A stretch of 64,000 bases of DNA from Colius striatus (Eukaryota; Chordata; Aves; Coliiformes; Coliidae), in the NCBI RefSeq assembly GCF_028858725.1, contig NC_084772.1, positions 20,437,548 through 20,501,547 of the forward strand. The letters are read 5' to 3'. The position numbers and the translations under genes are program-made. Below the pieces are notes generated by a model. That model had not been told where the DNA came from, searched no databases, and worked only from the letters and a program-made list of their open reading frames with translations. Below are positions 1-19,799 of the stretch, piece by piece. How positions within the stretch are numbered: the stretch's first letter is position 1; each line of letters begins with the position of its first letter.

Positions 1-1781
1 GTGCCAGGGAGCAAGTGCAGAGCAGCATCAGTGCAGGCACATCACAGCACACCCCACACACGTGGCAGCAAACAAGGTACAGCCCCAGAAGGGCTTCTTT
101 GAGGACAGCAGATGCTTTCAGATGTTACTGTTCTAACTCAAGCGTTTTTCAGTGCCTGTGCCCAGCTGGGAGAGCACAGCAAGAGAAATGTAGACACCTA
201 AGAGGGGAGTTTGCAGTGAAACCTGCAGCCTTTAAAGCAGGGGGAGCTCATTTGGAGTGGAAAAGATCTGATCCACTACAACTCCCTTGGACTCTCAGGG
301 TGTAGCACGGTATCTATAAGCAAAATGAGCTGGAACAATGCAAGCAGTTGCTGCCCTCCAGCTGGAGATAACTGATCTGCTAGTGGAAAGAGCACAGTGT
401 CAGCCAGGCCAGCTTAAAACCCTGGGGAAAGCCATCTGAGCTGACCTGGCCAACGCTGCAGGAATATGAATGAGGGAGCTCTCACATGGTGAATCCTGGC
501 AACATGGTTTTAACACACAGGAGGGGAAAAAGGCAGTTGCATCTTAAAGCACTCTGGCTGCTCTCCAAGTAATACAAGACAGCCCTAGAGAAAAGGGGCA
601 CTAGACATCAGACGTTTGGAGCTACAGAAAGAGCTGAGGGAACAGCACAAAATGCCATCTGAGAGCCACCAAAGGCCATGTTTGGAGCAGACTTCCAGGC
701 AGCAACCTACAAAGGAACCTCTGTCCTGGGAGGCAGCTTGGACATGCCTCTCCTTCCCATACAGCTCCTGAACTAGGCTGTTGTTGACAGGCAGGGCTGC
801 CAAACCTAAAACCTTGTAGTGATCCCTGCTGTAGCACTGCTGCTGTTTGTCTGCCATGGCTCAGATATTCACATGCATTTGAATTCTCTGCCTGACCCAC
901 ACTCCACTGCTTGCTTTGGCACAGGGAAGCCTGCAGCATCCACTCTGCCCATTGCCATGTGCTAAAAACCACATTCCCAAGCACCAGTGAGTTAGTGGCT
1001 GAGTCTGTAAAACTCTGCAGACCCAGAGGAGCATTACAGATAGCTCAACATCCCCTCCAAGTACCAAGCAGCACTGGCTCCCTTAATTCATGTAAACCAA
1101 TCAGTGCTTTCCCCCAGCTCCTGTAAGCATTAAACTCCAATCTTTCACTATTCTTCCCTCAACACAACACCAGGAAGACAAGAACAGTTTACCAAGAGCA
1201 GCTATTTGACTGAGGATGGGAAACCACAACCTCTGAAACACCAGCAAGATGTTTCCTAGAGAGGGAGATGGTGGTTGAAAGGATTCACTGTGCAGGGAGG
1301 GAGTTAGTATGGAAACCCTCTGCATTTGTCACTGGGAAGGGCTGTAGATCTGAATGGAGCTCATGTGGTTCAAGACAAAGCTTTTTGCTTGTCCAGAGCT
1401 TACTGGAACTTGGTTTTGGGAGCCCTGACCGGGTTACCTGAATACTTCCTTCTAAGAGAGGAGCAATCTGTGAAGAGCAGAGTGAGTGTTTCTCTCCTGT
1501 GAACACAAACCCTCCTTTTTTTTTGCACCATCAGGACAATTTCTGTCTCAAAGCACTTCAAAAGGAGAATAACACACCTCAGCATGCCTGCCCTTACCCA
1601 CGTGGTCACTCCAAAGGGACAGCAACACTCCACTAAGGCCCAAGCAACCAGCTAAGGGGCACAATCTGGGCTGTCCCAAGGTTCACCCCAAAAATCACTT
1701 GCTTCAAGCACCATCCCACTCCATGCAGCAGGTAGTGTGTGTGCTGAGAGCAGGAAGCAGGAGGCAGCAGGAGGTACGTAC
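1..1781 (-). other. FBXO31: FBXO31 intron 3 (partial)
   Basis: This is non-coding sequence of moderate GC. I see no exon, RNA gene or CR1 fragment in it. FBXO31 exon 4 should encode LLHRYRHILG and is absent here. Confidence 0.7.
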
Positions 1782-1868
1782 GGCAGGTGTAAACATCTCT
1801 GTACTCCATGTGCTCGTAGTCGGGAAGGATTTTCATATAACGCCCCGACTTCACTCGTGGGTTTATAC
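1782..1868 (-). CDS. FBXO31: FBXO31 coding exon 3
   Basis: This is an 87-base exon (2 + 28 codons + 1) with acceptor GTTCAG at 1874-1869 and donor TGCC|GTACGT. It encodes R-INPRVKSGRYMKILPDYEHM and then EYRDVYTC. The two leading bases complete the Arg codon opened by exon 2, and the final C would open the Leu codon that follows in vertebrate FBXO31. Other frames through this stretch also stay open, but only this one is in phase and matches the family. Confidence 0.95.
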
Positions 1869-10660
<8,792 letters not shown>

Positions 10661-11042
10661 CTTCGCGGCAGCGCCGCCGCCAGATCGTGTCGGTGCGGAG
10701 GATGCGGCGGAACGTGGTGCAGACGCGAGCGAGGCTGGGCAGGTCGGTACCGGGCAAGGAACCGAAGATCTGCACCAGCAGCTCGGGTGGCAGCTCCAGC
10801 AGGGACAGCGGGGCCCGCCCGGCCGGGCCGGCCTCGGCGGGCTGCGGTGCGGGCCTCCCGCCCTCGATACGCTCCGCCGCCACCTCGTCCACCGCGGAGC
10901 CGCCGCCTCCCGCCTCCTCGGGGTCGGTGTCGGTGTCGGGCTCGCTGTCACCGCCGCCTCCGCGCCGCTGCTCCCGCGCGGCCCCGCGCCGGCGGCAGCC
11001 GCGGGCCGGGCCGACCCCGCAGAGCCGGGCGCACACCGCCAT
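10661..11042 (-). CDS. FBXO31: FBXO31 coding exon 1 (start codon and F-box)
   Basis: This exon holds 127 codons plus one base. The ATG is the complement of 11040-11042, with G at -3 and G at +4, a strong initiation context. The N-terminus [19 protein letters not shown] matches the vertebrate protein, which fixes the start. Residues about 33-47 form an acidic run ([12 protein letters not shown]), followed by a Gly-rich spacer. The F-box begins near [15 protein letters not shown] and continues through [15 protein letters not shown] to WRRRCRE; this segment binds SKP1. The donor is GCGAAG|GTACC, with GT at 10660-10659. The exon lies inside a CpG island. The long open frames on the plus strand over it are products of high GC. 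Confidence 0.96.
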
Positions 11043-11307
11043 GGCCGCACCGCTCTGCCCCGGGGCCCGCCCACCGCGCCGCGCCGCCCGCCAGCGCCGC
11101 CCCCCCGTAACGGCCGCTGCGGGGCGGGAGCGCCCCCTAGCGCGCGGGGGCGGCGGCCGTGGGGACCCGCGCACGGGCTCCGCGCACAGCGACGGTGCGG
11201 CGGCGGCGCTGCCGGGCATGGGGGGCTCGGTCCCGCCGCCGCGGTGCAGTTCCATTAGGGAAAAAACCAGTCGTAGCGCTTCCGTGGGAGAGTTGTGCCC
11301 GGAGGGG

Positions 11308-11314
11308 AAAAAAA
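11308..11314 (-). terminator. Pol III terminator of the tRNA-Met gene
   Basis: A run of seven T on the minus strand starts 15 bases after the tRNA 3' end. This is the normal position and form of an RNA polymerase III terminator. Confidence 0.85.
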
Positions 11315-11329
11315 GGAGGAAACCATCTC

Positions 11330-11402
11330 TGCCCCGTGTGAGGATCGAACTCACGACCTTCAGATTATGAGACTGACGCGCTACCTACTGCGCTAACGAG
11401 GC
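11330..11402 (-). tRNA. tRNA-Met (CAT), elongator type
   Basis: This 73-base gene folds as a full cloverleaf. The acceptor stem pairs GCCTCGT (5') with ACGGGGC (3'), followed by discriminator A. The D arm lies in TAGCGCAGTAGGTAGCGCG, the anticodon loop is CTCATAA with anticodon CAT, and the T arm is in GTGAGTTCGATCCTCAC. The internal Pol III A box (TAGCGCAGTAGG) and B box (GAGTTCGATCC) are intact. The body matches the vertebrate elongator tRNA-Met rather than initiator tRNA, which starts AGCAGAG. There is no intron. It lies on the same strand as FBXO31, about 290 bases upstream of its ATG; a Met-CAT tRNA also sits just upstream of FBXO31 in human, as I recall. Confidence 0.97.
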
Positions 11403-14400
11403 TCCTCGAGTAACGGCTTTTCCCGTACCGTTCTTCTTCTCGGCCTTTCCCGGTGTTCCCACCCTGTGGTCTCTGTCCCTTGTGTGCTGCCTGAGAAACT
11501 TCGTTTCTCTGCAAACGGTTCCTTTTCTGCAGGGCGGCCCTGCTTTGTTTCATCATTCCCCCTCCCTCCAATCCGTTTATTTCCCTTGCTTTTCTGTGAG
11601 ACGGACCTGACGTTGTTTGCAAATGACTCCTCTTCCCCCTTCCCTCTCTTGTGCATTCCTGCAGAGTCCTTTGGGCTTCCTCAACACGCTCATCCAGCTC
11701 CACTAGCCGGGAACGGACTGTGGGAGCTGCATTGACAACACACTCACAAGGAAATCCAGTTGTTTCCACATAATCACACAACAAAAACATTAAAGGCAGC
11801 CTTGTTTGCCTGTCTGCTGTGAAGAGCCGCTGTTGGACTGGGATTTCTGCAGTGAAATGAACCCTGACATTCAGTGAGGTGCTCAGCTGAAGAAGGTCCC
11901 CTGCGATGCTGGCAGAAGAGCTGCCCTGAATCTTAATCAACAGGCCTCCCTCTCAGGCAAAACCACAGCACTCACTGAGGGTCTCAAGGCAGCAGTCACC
12001 ATGGCAATCGATTGACAAACACCTACATTGGAAGAAGACAGGAAAATAAGACATTTAATGGATGCAGAAAGTCTCCAAACCCCCCTGTGCTGCAGGGAGG
12101 CTGTTCACCTGCAGAACGAGCAACTGGCAGAGATGGAGGAGGAACAGACCTTTGGCCATTAGTCCCACCAGACAATTAGAGATGTTTGGGATGCATGAGG
12201 CAGCTGCCAAGGGTCTAGTGGGCAGCTCTTTTCTTCTGGGGCACAGTCCCCTGTTTCCAAGGATCTGGATGAGCACATGTTGTGTGAAGGGCGAGAGCCT
12301 GATGTTGCCTGTCACAGTCCCTGCCAGGGACTTTCACCAAAAGCAGTTTTGCAAAGTCAAGGGTCAGAATTGGATTGATGAGGATTCATTAAGGCGACAG
12401 ACGTAACAGACTCGAGGTTGCTGCTGATAAATGCACTTACTGCAGCAGCACTAATATCTGATGAAAATGGCAGCAATACTTAATCCTGGGTGTTCTTTGC
12501 CACAGAGTAAAAAAAAAAGCACAGCTCTTACCAAGAAGGTGTCCCTGCCTTGGTGGAGGAAGAGGAATACAGCACCTCCACTGTCCCATCTGGGTTTTCA
12601 GTCTCTTTCTCCCTGCTGTGTCTTTAAGTTAACTTGAGAGGAAGAAGAGGCAAAGTGCTCAAAAGGCTAAAAAGGCTCAAAAGCTCTATCTACCTCTCCC
12701 TGGTGACTTTTATACCCCAAACTTCTCTGCCCTCCCCTCCCTGGGGTGCCATTTAACAGGATTTTGGTAGAGTTGAGGGACATAGTCATATATGTTTAGC
12801 ATGTACCTCTCGTTGCTCATTATTAAGCTCAGGGGTGTCAAAGAGGTGTTAACTTTAACATTAACTTCAGGGTTAATGAAGCAATTCTCCTACTCTGGGC
12901 ACTGTGGCCTTGCTGAAACTGTTGTGAAGCTGTTTTTCTGCTTGATGCCATGATTTATAGGCGAAACAGGACCATCTTGCCTCCTCAGAGCTTCCTTTCT
13001 GGTCTGCTTCTCCTGCTGATCTCTCAGCATTTCAAGTCTGCACCAGAGACACCGGCACTTTTAACCCTTTGTGTGTGGTTCTCACATCATGCATCCAGAA
13101 CAATGAGATGACAAGTCCAAGCTGCAAGGCCTGTGGTATGAACAAAATTGTTACAGCACAGGATGAGTAGACACAAGGCTTCTTATGGCATTCCTCCCTC
13201 CAACTCTGCCTGCAGGCAGAACAAGGATGTCATGTTTAACAGTGTGCTAATCCTTTGAGGCTTCAGTTACAGACTAGTTTGGAGCACAGAAAAGCTGCTC
13301 CCAGCATCTAAAACAAGGCACATGGACAATGAGTCACTGAAACCAAACATCAAGTGTTTGGAAATACATCTGTAGCAGTTTTCCACCTGTACTGAATCCC
13401 ATGATTTCCCCCCTGTGTTACATTACACTCAGCTGGTACTCCACAGTTTCTGACACAGCTCAAGAAGGCCTTGTCAAGTCTGTTTGTTTAGGAACTGATG
13501 GATTCACGGAGAGGACAGAAAAAGTACTGGTGGCAAGGATTTTTGTGTGAGGGAAACAAAGGATGTCCTTGGTGACATTGCCTCGAGCAAGAACTCGGCA
13601 GTCTATAGCACACACGTGCCTTTCCCTCTTTTGCATCTTCTATTTTTACCTTCTTTCTCCTCTTTCTCTGAATGCTCCTGCCATGCCTAATCACCCTACA
13701 ACCTTCTCTCCCTTTCCCTCACCCACTTGACCCCTATAACCTTATCCCACAGCCTTGTCTCCACAGATGCTGAGCCACTGTACCCTGCTCCATCCCTCAG
13801 TGAGCAGACTTTCTCCCTGGCCCACTGATCCCCTTTCCCATCCAACCCAGCAGAAGGCAGGACAGCCCATCATAAATCCATGCCAATTCCCACAGAGCTC
13901 CATCACCCCGTGCCCATTTCCTCCAGATTAAGAGGAAGAAAGGGGAAAGTCTGAAAGGCAGTGCCCACTTCTGTGGTGCACTGATGTCACCTGGCATCAG
14001 CACAGTGAAGCCCCAACTTACAACTTCAGCATTCACCACACTGCCACCAGAACACAAAACTGGCCCTTTCTCCTCTAGGTGACTGCATCCCATTATCTGA
14101 ACTTACCAGCTTTATTTGTGACGACAGGGAGCACAGTTAAAGTGCATTATCATCATCTCCCATCCTCTCTGGCACTACCAAGTGTCTGAGCACCTTCCTT
14201 TCTACACATTACCACAGTAATAGCCCAGAGCCTTGCAGCCCTGCTTGCAGGCAGGCAGCTTGCAGCCATTACCACGGGGCTCTTGAAAAAGGATGTACCA
14301 AAAGGGGCAATTTTATTGTTTCATTTCCCTCCAGCAATTAAGGAGCTGAAGCAGCTCTCTCCCTAGTCAATTAGTCTCCACGCTCACTCTAAAGGGCTTT

Positions 14401-16619
14401 GGACTGCTCCCAGAGTTAGTGTCCTCATTTTCTGTAATCCTGGAAGCGTTTTACGCCTTCCCGGCCCCTGAGCGGGGCTGAGCCAGCTGATGGCATATCC
14501 AGCCAATTACAACCTGCATGGCCAGGAGAGAAGGGCTTATTTTCCATTTGGCAAAAAGAGGGACAGAAAAGTATGGCAAGGCAAGCTGAGACAGATGAAC
14601 AAACCCCCTCTGCAAGCCCTGTTTTTGGCACGAGGCTGCAGTGCGATTCCTGCTTTGTAACAAGCGTCCGTGGAGGCAGGACACTGCCAGGAGAGGCTGT
14701 TCCAACAGAAAGACCAAAGACTTTTGCTCTGTGGGGGTTTTTTGGTGATGTATATATTTTCATCGCATCTGATTTTAATATTTCCCACCTTCTTCCTTGC
14801 TGTCCAGATACTGATCACATCGATTTTGAGGATAAACTGAGCAGTGGACAGACTGGGCTCTTGAGAGAAAATCCAGAGCCCCACACAAAATGCTGCTGCT
14901 GCTGCTGACCCAGGAAGTGTTTTGCATCCTTCTGCTTTAGAGCTCAGCTCAGTGCCCTGAAAAAGGGCACAGTCTGTCTTCAACATCCTGTCCTTGCAAT
15001 GAGGTATTGGTCAATGTGATGATCAGCTGTGGCCAGGAGTGCTTGGGGTTACCAAAGACTTTGTAGCACTTCTCCTAGAAGCTGCTGTTGTTCTCTGAGT
15101 TTTGGCCAGGGTCCAGTTTCGTTGTGCTCAACACCTCTGGCAGCTGGGTTCACAGAAGCATTATGCTGTCCAGGACAGATCACGGGACAGGCAGTCAGGT
15201 GTTTGAGATGCTATTGCTGGGTCGGGTGCTGAGCAAGGGTTGTGCAATCAGCAGCAGCTCACTCAACCTCGTGCCTCAGTTTCTCACCATGGAAATAAGG
15301 AGGGTGTTTACTGAAGCCCCAGGCCACGGAGGACATGGTTAACATCTGAATACATGAGGAATTGCTTAAATCCAAGCAGGATTAAAGTTCAGTGGCAGGC
15401 TTTGTTGCATGCTATATCACCCCACAATTTCCCTGCCATGCTTTCCACGCTCACGCTGGTGTTACTGCTTGCCAAGAGGTTATGGGTCTTGACTGGAAGG
15501 TAGCACATAGACATATTGTTGCTTACATCAGCTGATTTACTGTGTTTCCTTGTGAAAGCAATGTCTCCCATTTAAAATTTGATCCTGAAGCCAAAGAATG
15601 TTTGCTGGAAGAGCAGTGGGAGCAGCAATGACGTCAGGGTTACGGTACATGGCATGATGTTCTGGGCAATCCTTCTCCCAAGGGGAGTGCAACGAGCTTT
15701 TAGCCAAACATTCTAAGAAAACGATGCTTTGGTGACAGCATTGCATACATCTGTGTGTGAGCTGGGATTTACCAGCCAAGAAAGCATCTGGCTAATCATC
15801 TGGAAGGTGTTATATTCCAGAAGTGTCCTGAAATAGGTGGGTAGACAGAGGAGAGAGAAGGTCCACATTGATCTTTAGCTAAGGCAAATCAATAAGAACA
15901 TCTCATAGTAAAATAACTGAGAGGAGTTATTTAGATTCAGGTTGAAATGCGAGTTGCTCTCAGCACAATCTCCTTCCTTTTCTTTGATGGAGGTTTTCTC
16001 TCCATGTTTCTGGTGAATTTAATACTGCTGACAGCAGCTGAGCTAATAGCCCTAGACACTAAAGTGCTGTCTTCCAGCGAGGGTGTAGCACTGCAGAGGA
16101 ACAGCTTCATCTATTCCCTGTAAAAAGCCTTTTCAATACTGTTGCACCAGAGAAATGAGGGATTGGTTTATAACTGTGATTGTGAGATACACTCACTTTG
16201 TTGTGAGGCAGCTCAGGTGGAAAAAACATAGGAAAAGTGGGAGTTTTTCCTCAGGGAAGTGCTGTGCACATCAGCTGGGGCTTGGGGTCACCACTGATAC
16301 TGGCTTTTTAACAAAAAATCCTCCCAGCCTTGTGGAAGAGACAACAGTTTGCAAAGCCTGACCTCTTCTTTGACTTCAGGTTGAGTATATCCTGCCACAC
16401 AGGGTGCAGCCGTGAGGATCTGACCTGGAATCCAAGCCCAGCTTGTGCTCCGACCTTCTCTGTACGTTTGGACAGCTGACATCTCTTTTGCTTCAGGGTT
16501 GACAGGTATTGTGAGAGATTATTTACCCCATCCTTCTCCCTGACATAAGAACAAGTCTCCCTAAACTCTCCAGAACAGATGTTCTGCTAATTTCTTTTTA
16601 AATCAACAAAATCCAGTGG
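11403..16619. other. intergenic region between the tRNA / FBXO31 promoter and MAP1LC3B
   Basis: I recognise no coding exon or repeat family. A 191-codon minus-strand open frame (11365-11940) runs into the tRNA gene and has no family resemblance that I can name. A short (CTG)n run of six units is at about 14,891-14,908. Otherwise I see nothing. Confidence 0.6.
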
Positions 16620-16860
16620 TGGCTATGGCACAGCTTTCCTGGGCAATTTGTTCCAGTGCTCAGCTATTCTTGCCCTTAACCCAACGTCTCATTTCTATCG
16701 CCTGTTGCAAGATGTAAGCTCATTATTTCTTGTCCTAGACCCACTGCATGCAGAGAAGAGCTAATTCCCACCTGCTCCCCAGCAACCTTTTGCATATTTG
16801 AAGACAGCATAATGTCTCCTTTCAGTTACATCTTCTCCTCTTCAGACTAAATGCTTTGTA
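16620..16860 (-). mobile_element. CR1 LINE fragment, old and diverged
   Basis: The stretch reads as the complement of the CR1 3' region. It has the sequence blocks for 'failed to unite / collapse' positions common in old CR1 copies: GGGCAATTTGTTCCAGTGCT, then TATTTCTTGTCCTAGACC, then TCTTCTCCTCTTCAGACTAA. Many changes from consensus suggest an old copy. Its boundaries are approximate. Confidence 0.65.
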
Positions 16861-18295
16861 AAGTGTTCTAAGACTGGGATGAAAAATGCTCTGCAGGCTA
16901 CATTTCTAAAGGGCTCAGTTCCAGCGCAGTCAGGTTGGAAGCAAAAGCATTTTCAAAAGCAGCACTTTCTCACAAGGGCTGGAGAATCGTGCTGAGGCAG
17001 AGCTGGCCCCAAAGGCTCTGTCCATGCTGTCATTCCAACTGCGCCTGACACCTTCCTCAAATCCAGACTCACCAACTGTCTGTGCTGTCGACACGCAGAC
17101 ACGGGCGAAGGCTGAGACGAGGAGGGAAAGGTCAAGCGAGTCTCAGCCTGGATCTTAAGTTTTCCTTCTCACAGTCTCTGCAGATTATTCATGAGCGGAA
17201 TATGTGATAGCCCAGCCTGTCAGCAGATACTCTGATTGTGGCTCTTCCCGAGCACCATATGGATGCTTTCAGCCTGAGCTGCAGCACTGCTAACAGTTGG
17301 TAGCGTGGATGAGAACCACACGCCGTGCAGCGCTGGGTATTGCCATCCGTCCCACCAGGACTCACCTGTACAGCCCAAACCCAACACCACACTGTCTCAG
17401 CAGGGCTCGTCCCCCTGCCTGCAGCCACACAGCCTGTACAATTTTGAGCACGAGGTGGAATTGCCTCACCACAGAAAATGCTTTTATAAAGGCAGCCATT
17501 TAAATAGCAATTTGTGGAAGCAGAGATTGGGGATTGTTAGTTGAAGTTTCAGACATATCAGCCTTCTGATGATCATACAGTGTCTCACCTGCTGTGCCTG
17601 GACGATGATGTGGTGGATAGAGCATTCATAGCCCTTACAGCTGTTTGTGTTTCCTTGGTTAGTCACACCTTGAATGGTCTCATCCTATAATTACACAGCT
17701 ACCGGAACTGTATGACCCTGAATCACAACATCAGGTAACGCACCCTCATTCCAGCGTGTGAGCAGAGCATCACTCTAACTTCAACGCATCATTTTATGCC
17801 CCAAAATGCTAATCTCTAAGTTGCTTAGAAACCGTTTCTCCTCCTTCTACTCTATCCTCAATGAGGACACTGCCAGTTTGCAACTCCCTGTCCCTCCAGC
17901 CACGGGTGTTGGACTGTACAGCGCGATTGTGTAGCCCTATTGCTGCAAAATCATTCTTATATTTCAAAACACGGTGCTGGGAACATATGTGAGAGAAAGA
18001 GAAAGAAAGGCAGCTGAAAGTCTACAGCCAACAGCTTGTGTCAGAAAGCTGCTAAAGGAGGGAACAGTTGGGCGTTTTCAATGGCGACGCGGGATGAATG
18101 CGAGCAGACTTGGCTCACGGCTCAAATTGTTTGCGGTCTAATCAATTCCTGACACACTGCGTGAGGATGGATGATGGGCTGCAAAGGGGATTGGAACATC
18201 TGCCCCTAAAAAATTGTTCCCCAAATGTAAACTTTCCAGTGGTCTCCTCATACTCCCATCTACGCACACTGAAGGCAAACTGAAGGGGGCAAAGT
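16861..18295. other. intergenic region
   Basis: This is unique sequence with no gene, RNA or repeat that I can support. Confidence 0.6.
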
Positions 18296-18594
18296 TGCTT
18301 AAGCGTGTGTGGTTGAGGGGATCCATGGTGGGCTGCTCCGAGGTGGCCATTGCTCTGTGTTGCTGAGGGGGAATGTGGCAGGGTGCTTTGAGGCAGTCAT
18401 GGCCCTGTGTTGCTGAGAGGAGAGCATGTTAATGTGGTGAGCAACGCCATGTGTCGCTGAGTGGGGACACTAGCAGCATGCTCTGAGCTGGCCATGGGTG
18501 TATGTTGCTGAAGAGGGACACTGGCAGGGCACTGAGGTGGTCATGGGTGTATGTTGCTGGGGGGGGATACAGTGGGGTGCTCTGAGGTGATCAG
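18296..18594 (+). repeat. degenerate left arm of the minisatellite
   Basis: Diverged copies of the unit seen intact at 19305-19795 recur here. They keep the pattern GGCCATG..TGTGTTGCTGAGG and GGACACTGGCAGGGCACTGAG, with spacing that varies from copy to copy. The copies end abruptly at a CR1 insertion and resume on its far side at 19,063. Confidence 0.8.
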
Positions 18595-19062
18595 AGTCAT
18601 AGAATGGTAGGGGTTGGAAGGGATCTTTAGAGATCAACTAGTTCAATCCCCCAGCAGAAGCAGGGTCACCTAGATCAGGTCACATAGGAACATGTCCAGG
18701 CAGGTCTTGAAGACCCTCAAAGAAAGAGCCTCCACAACCCCTCTGGGCAGCCTGTGCCAGGGCTCCCTCACTGAAACACTGAAATAGTTTTTTCTTATGT
18801 TTAAGTGGAACTTCTTGTGCTCCAGCTTCATCCCATCACCCCTTGTCCTGTTGCTAACTACTATAGAAAAAGGGATGTCCCAACCTCCTGACACCCACCC
18901 TTTAGATATTTATAAATGTTAATAAGATCCCCCCTCAGTCTCCTCCAGACTAAACAGCCCCAGGTCCCGCAGCCTTTCCTCGTATGAAAGATGTTCCATA
19001 CCCCTGATCATCTTTGTGGCCCGGCGCTGGACTCTCTGCAGAAGTTCTCTGCCCCTCTTGTC
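18595..19062 (-). mobile_element. CR1 LINE 3' fragment inserted in the minisatellite
   Basis: The left end, TCATAGAATGGTAGGGGTTG, is the complement of the typical CR1 3' terminus. The body runs through GCTCCAGCTTCATCCCATCA and CTCCTCCAGACTAAACAGCC to a 5'-truncated end near CTGCCCCTCTTGTC. It is about 470 bases long and keeps only the 3' part, the usual form of bird CR1 copies. Both flanks are minisatellite, and the left arm stops and the right arm resumes at the same point of a unit. Confidence 0.92.
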
Positions 19063-19304
19063 CATGGCAGTCTTTCACTGACAGGGTACAGTGACTGGGC
19101 ACTCCGAGGCAACCATGGCCGTGTGTTGCTGAGGAGAGACACTGGCAGGGCACTGCGGTGGCCATGGTGGTATGTCACTAAGGGGACACACCATCTTGAG
19201 GTGGCCATGGCTGTATGTTGTCAAGAAGGAAAACACATAAGGGCACTGAGGCAGCCATGGCTCTGTGTCATCAATGACGAACACGACAGGGCACTGAGGA
19301 GGCC
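19063..19304 (+). repeat. degenerate right arm of the minisatellite
   Basis: After the CR1, variant copies continue (for example GGCAACCATGGCCGTGTGTT and CACTGCGGTGGCCATGGTGG). They become closer to the consensus toward the homogeneous block that starts at 19,305. Confidence 0.85.
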
Positions 19305-19795
19305 ATGGCGGTGTGTCGCTGAGGGGACACTCGCAGGGCACCGAGCAGCCATGGCGGTGTGTCGCTGAGGGGACACTCGCAGGGCACCGAGCAGCCATGG
19401 CGGTGTGTCGCTGAGGGGACACTCGCAGGGCACCGAGCAGCCATGGCGGTGTGTCGCTGAGGGGACACTCGCAGGGCACCGAGCAGCCATGGCGGTGTGT
19501 CGCTGAGGGGACACTCGCAGGGCACCGAGCAGCCATGGCGGTGTGTCGCTGAGGAGGGACACTCGCAGGGCACCGAGCAGCCATGGCGGTGTGTCGCTGA
19601 GGGGACACTCGCAGGGCACCGAGCAGCCATGGCGGTGTGTCGCTGAGGAGAGACACTCGCAGGGCACTGAGCAGCCATGGCGGTGTGTCGCTGAGGAGAG
19701 ACACTCGCAGGGCACTGAGCAGCCATGGCGGTGTGTCGCTGAGGGGACACTCGCAGGGCACGGAGCAGCCATGGCGGTGTGTCGCTGAGTGGCCA
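19305..19795 (+). repeat. minisatellite, 46-48 bp unit, about 10.5 near-identical copies
   Basis: Successive ATGGCGG cores start at 19305, 19351, 19397, 19443, 19489, 19535, 19583, 19629, 19677, 19725 and 19771. Spacing is 46 bases, or 48 where GAGGGGACAC is replaced by a longer GAGGAGAGACAC or GAGGAGGGACAC variant. Each unit holds CCATGGCGGTGTGTCGCTG and ACACTCGCAGGGCAC. A 46-base period rotates the reading frame, so long Pro/His/Arg-rich open frames appear on both strands. These are products of the repeat, not genes. The array ends about 165 bases before the MAP1LC3B start codon. Confidence 0.97.
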
Positions 19796-19799
19796 CACT

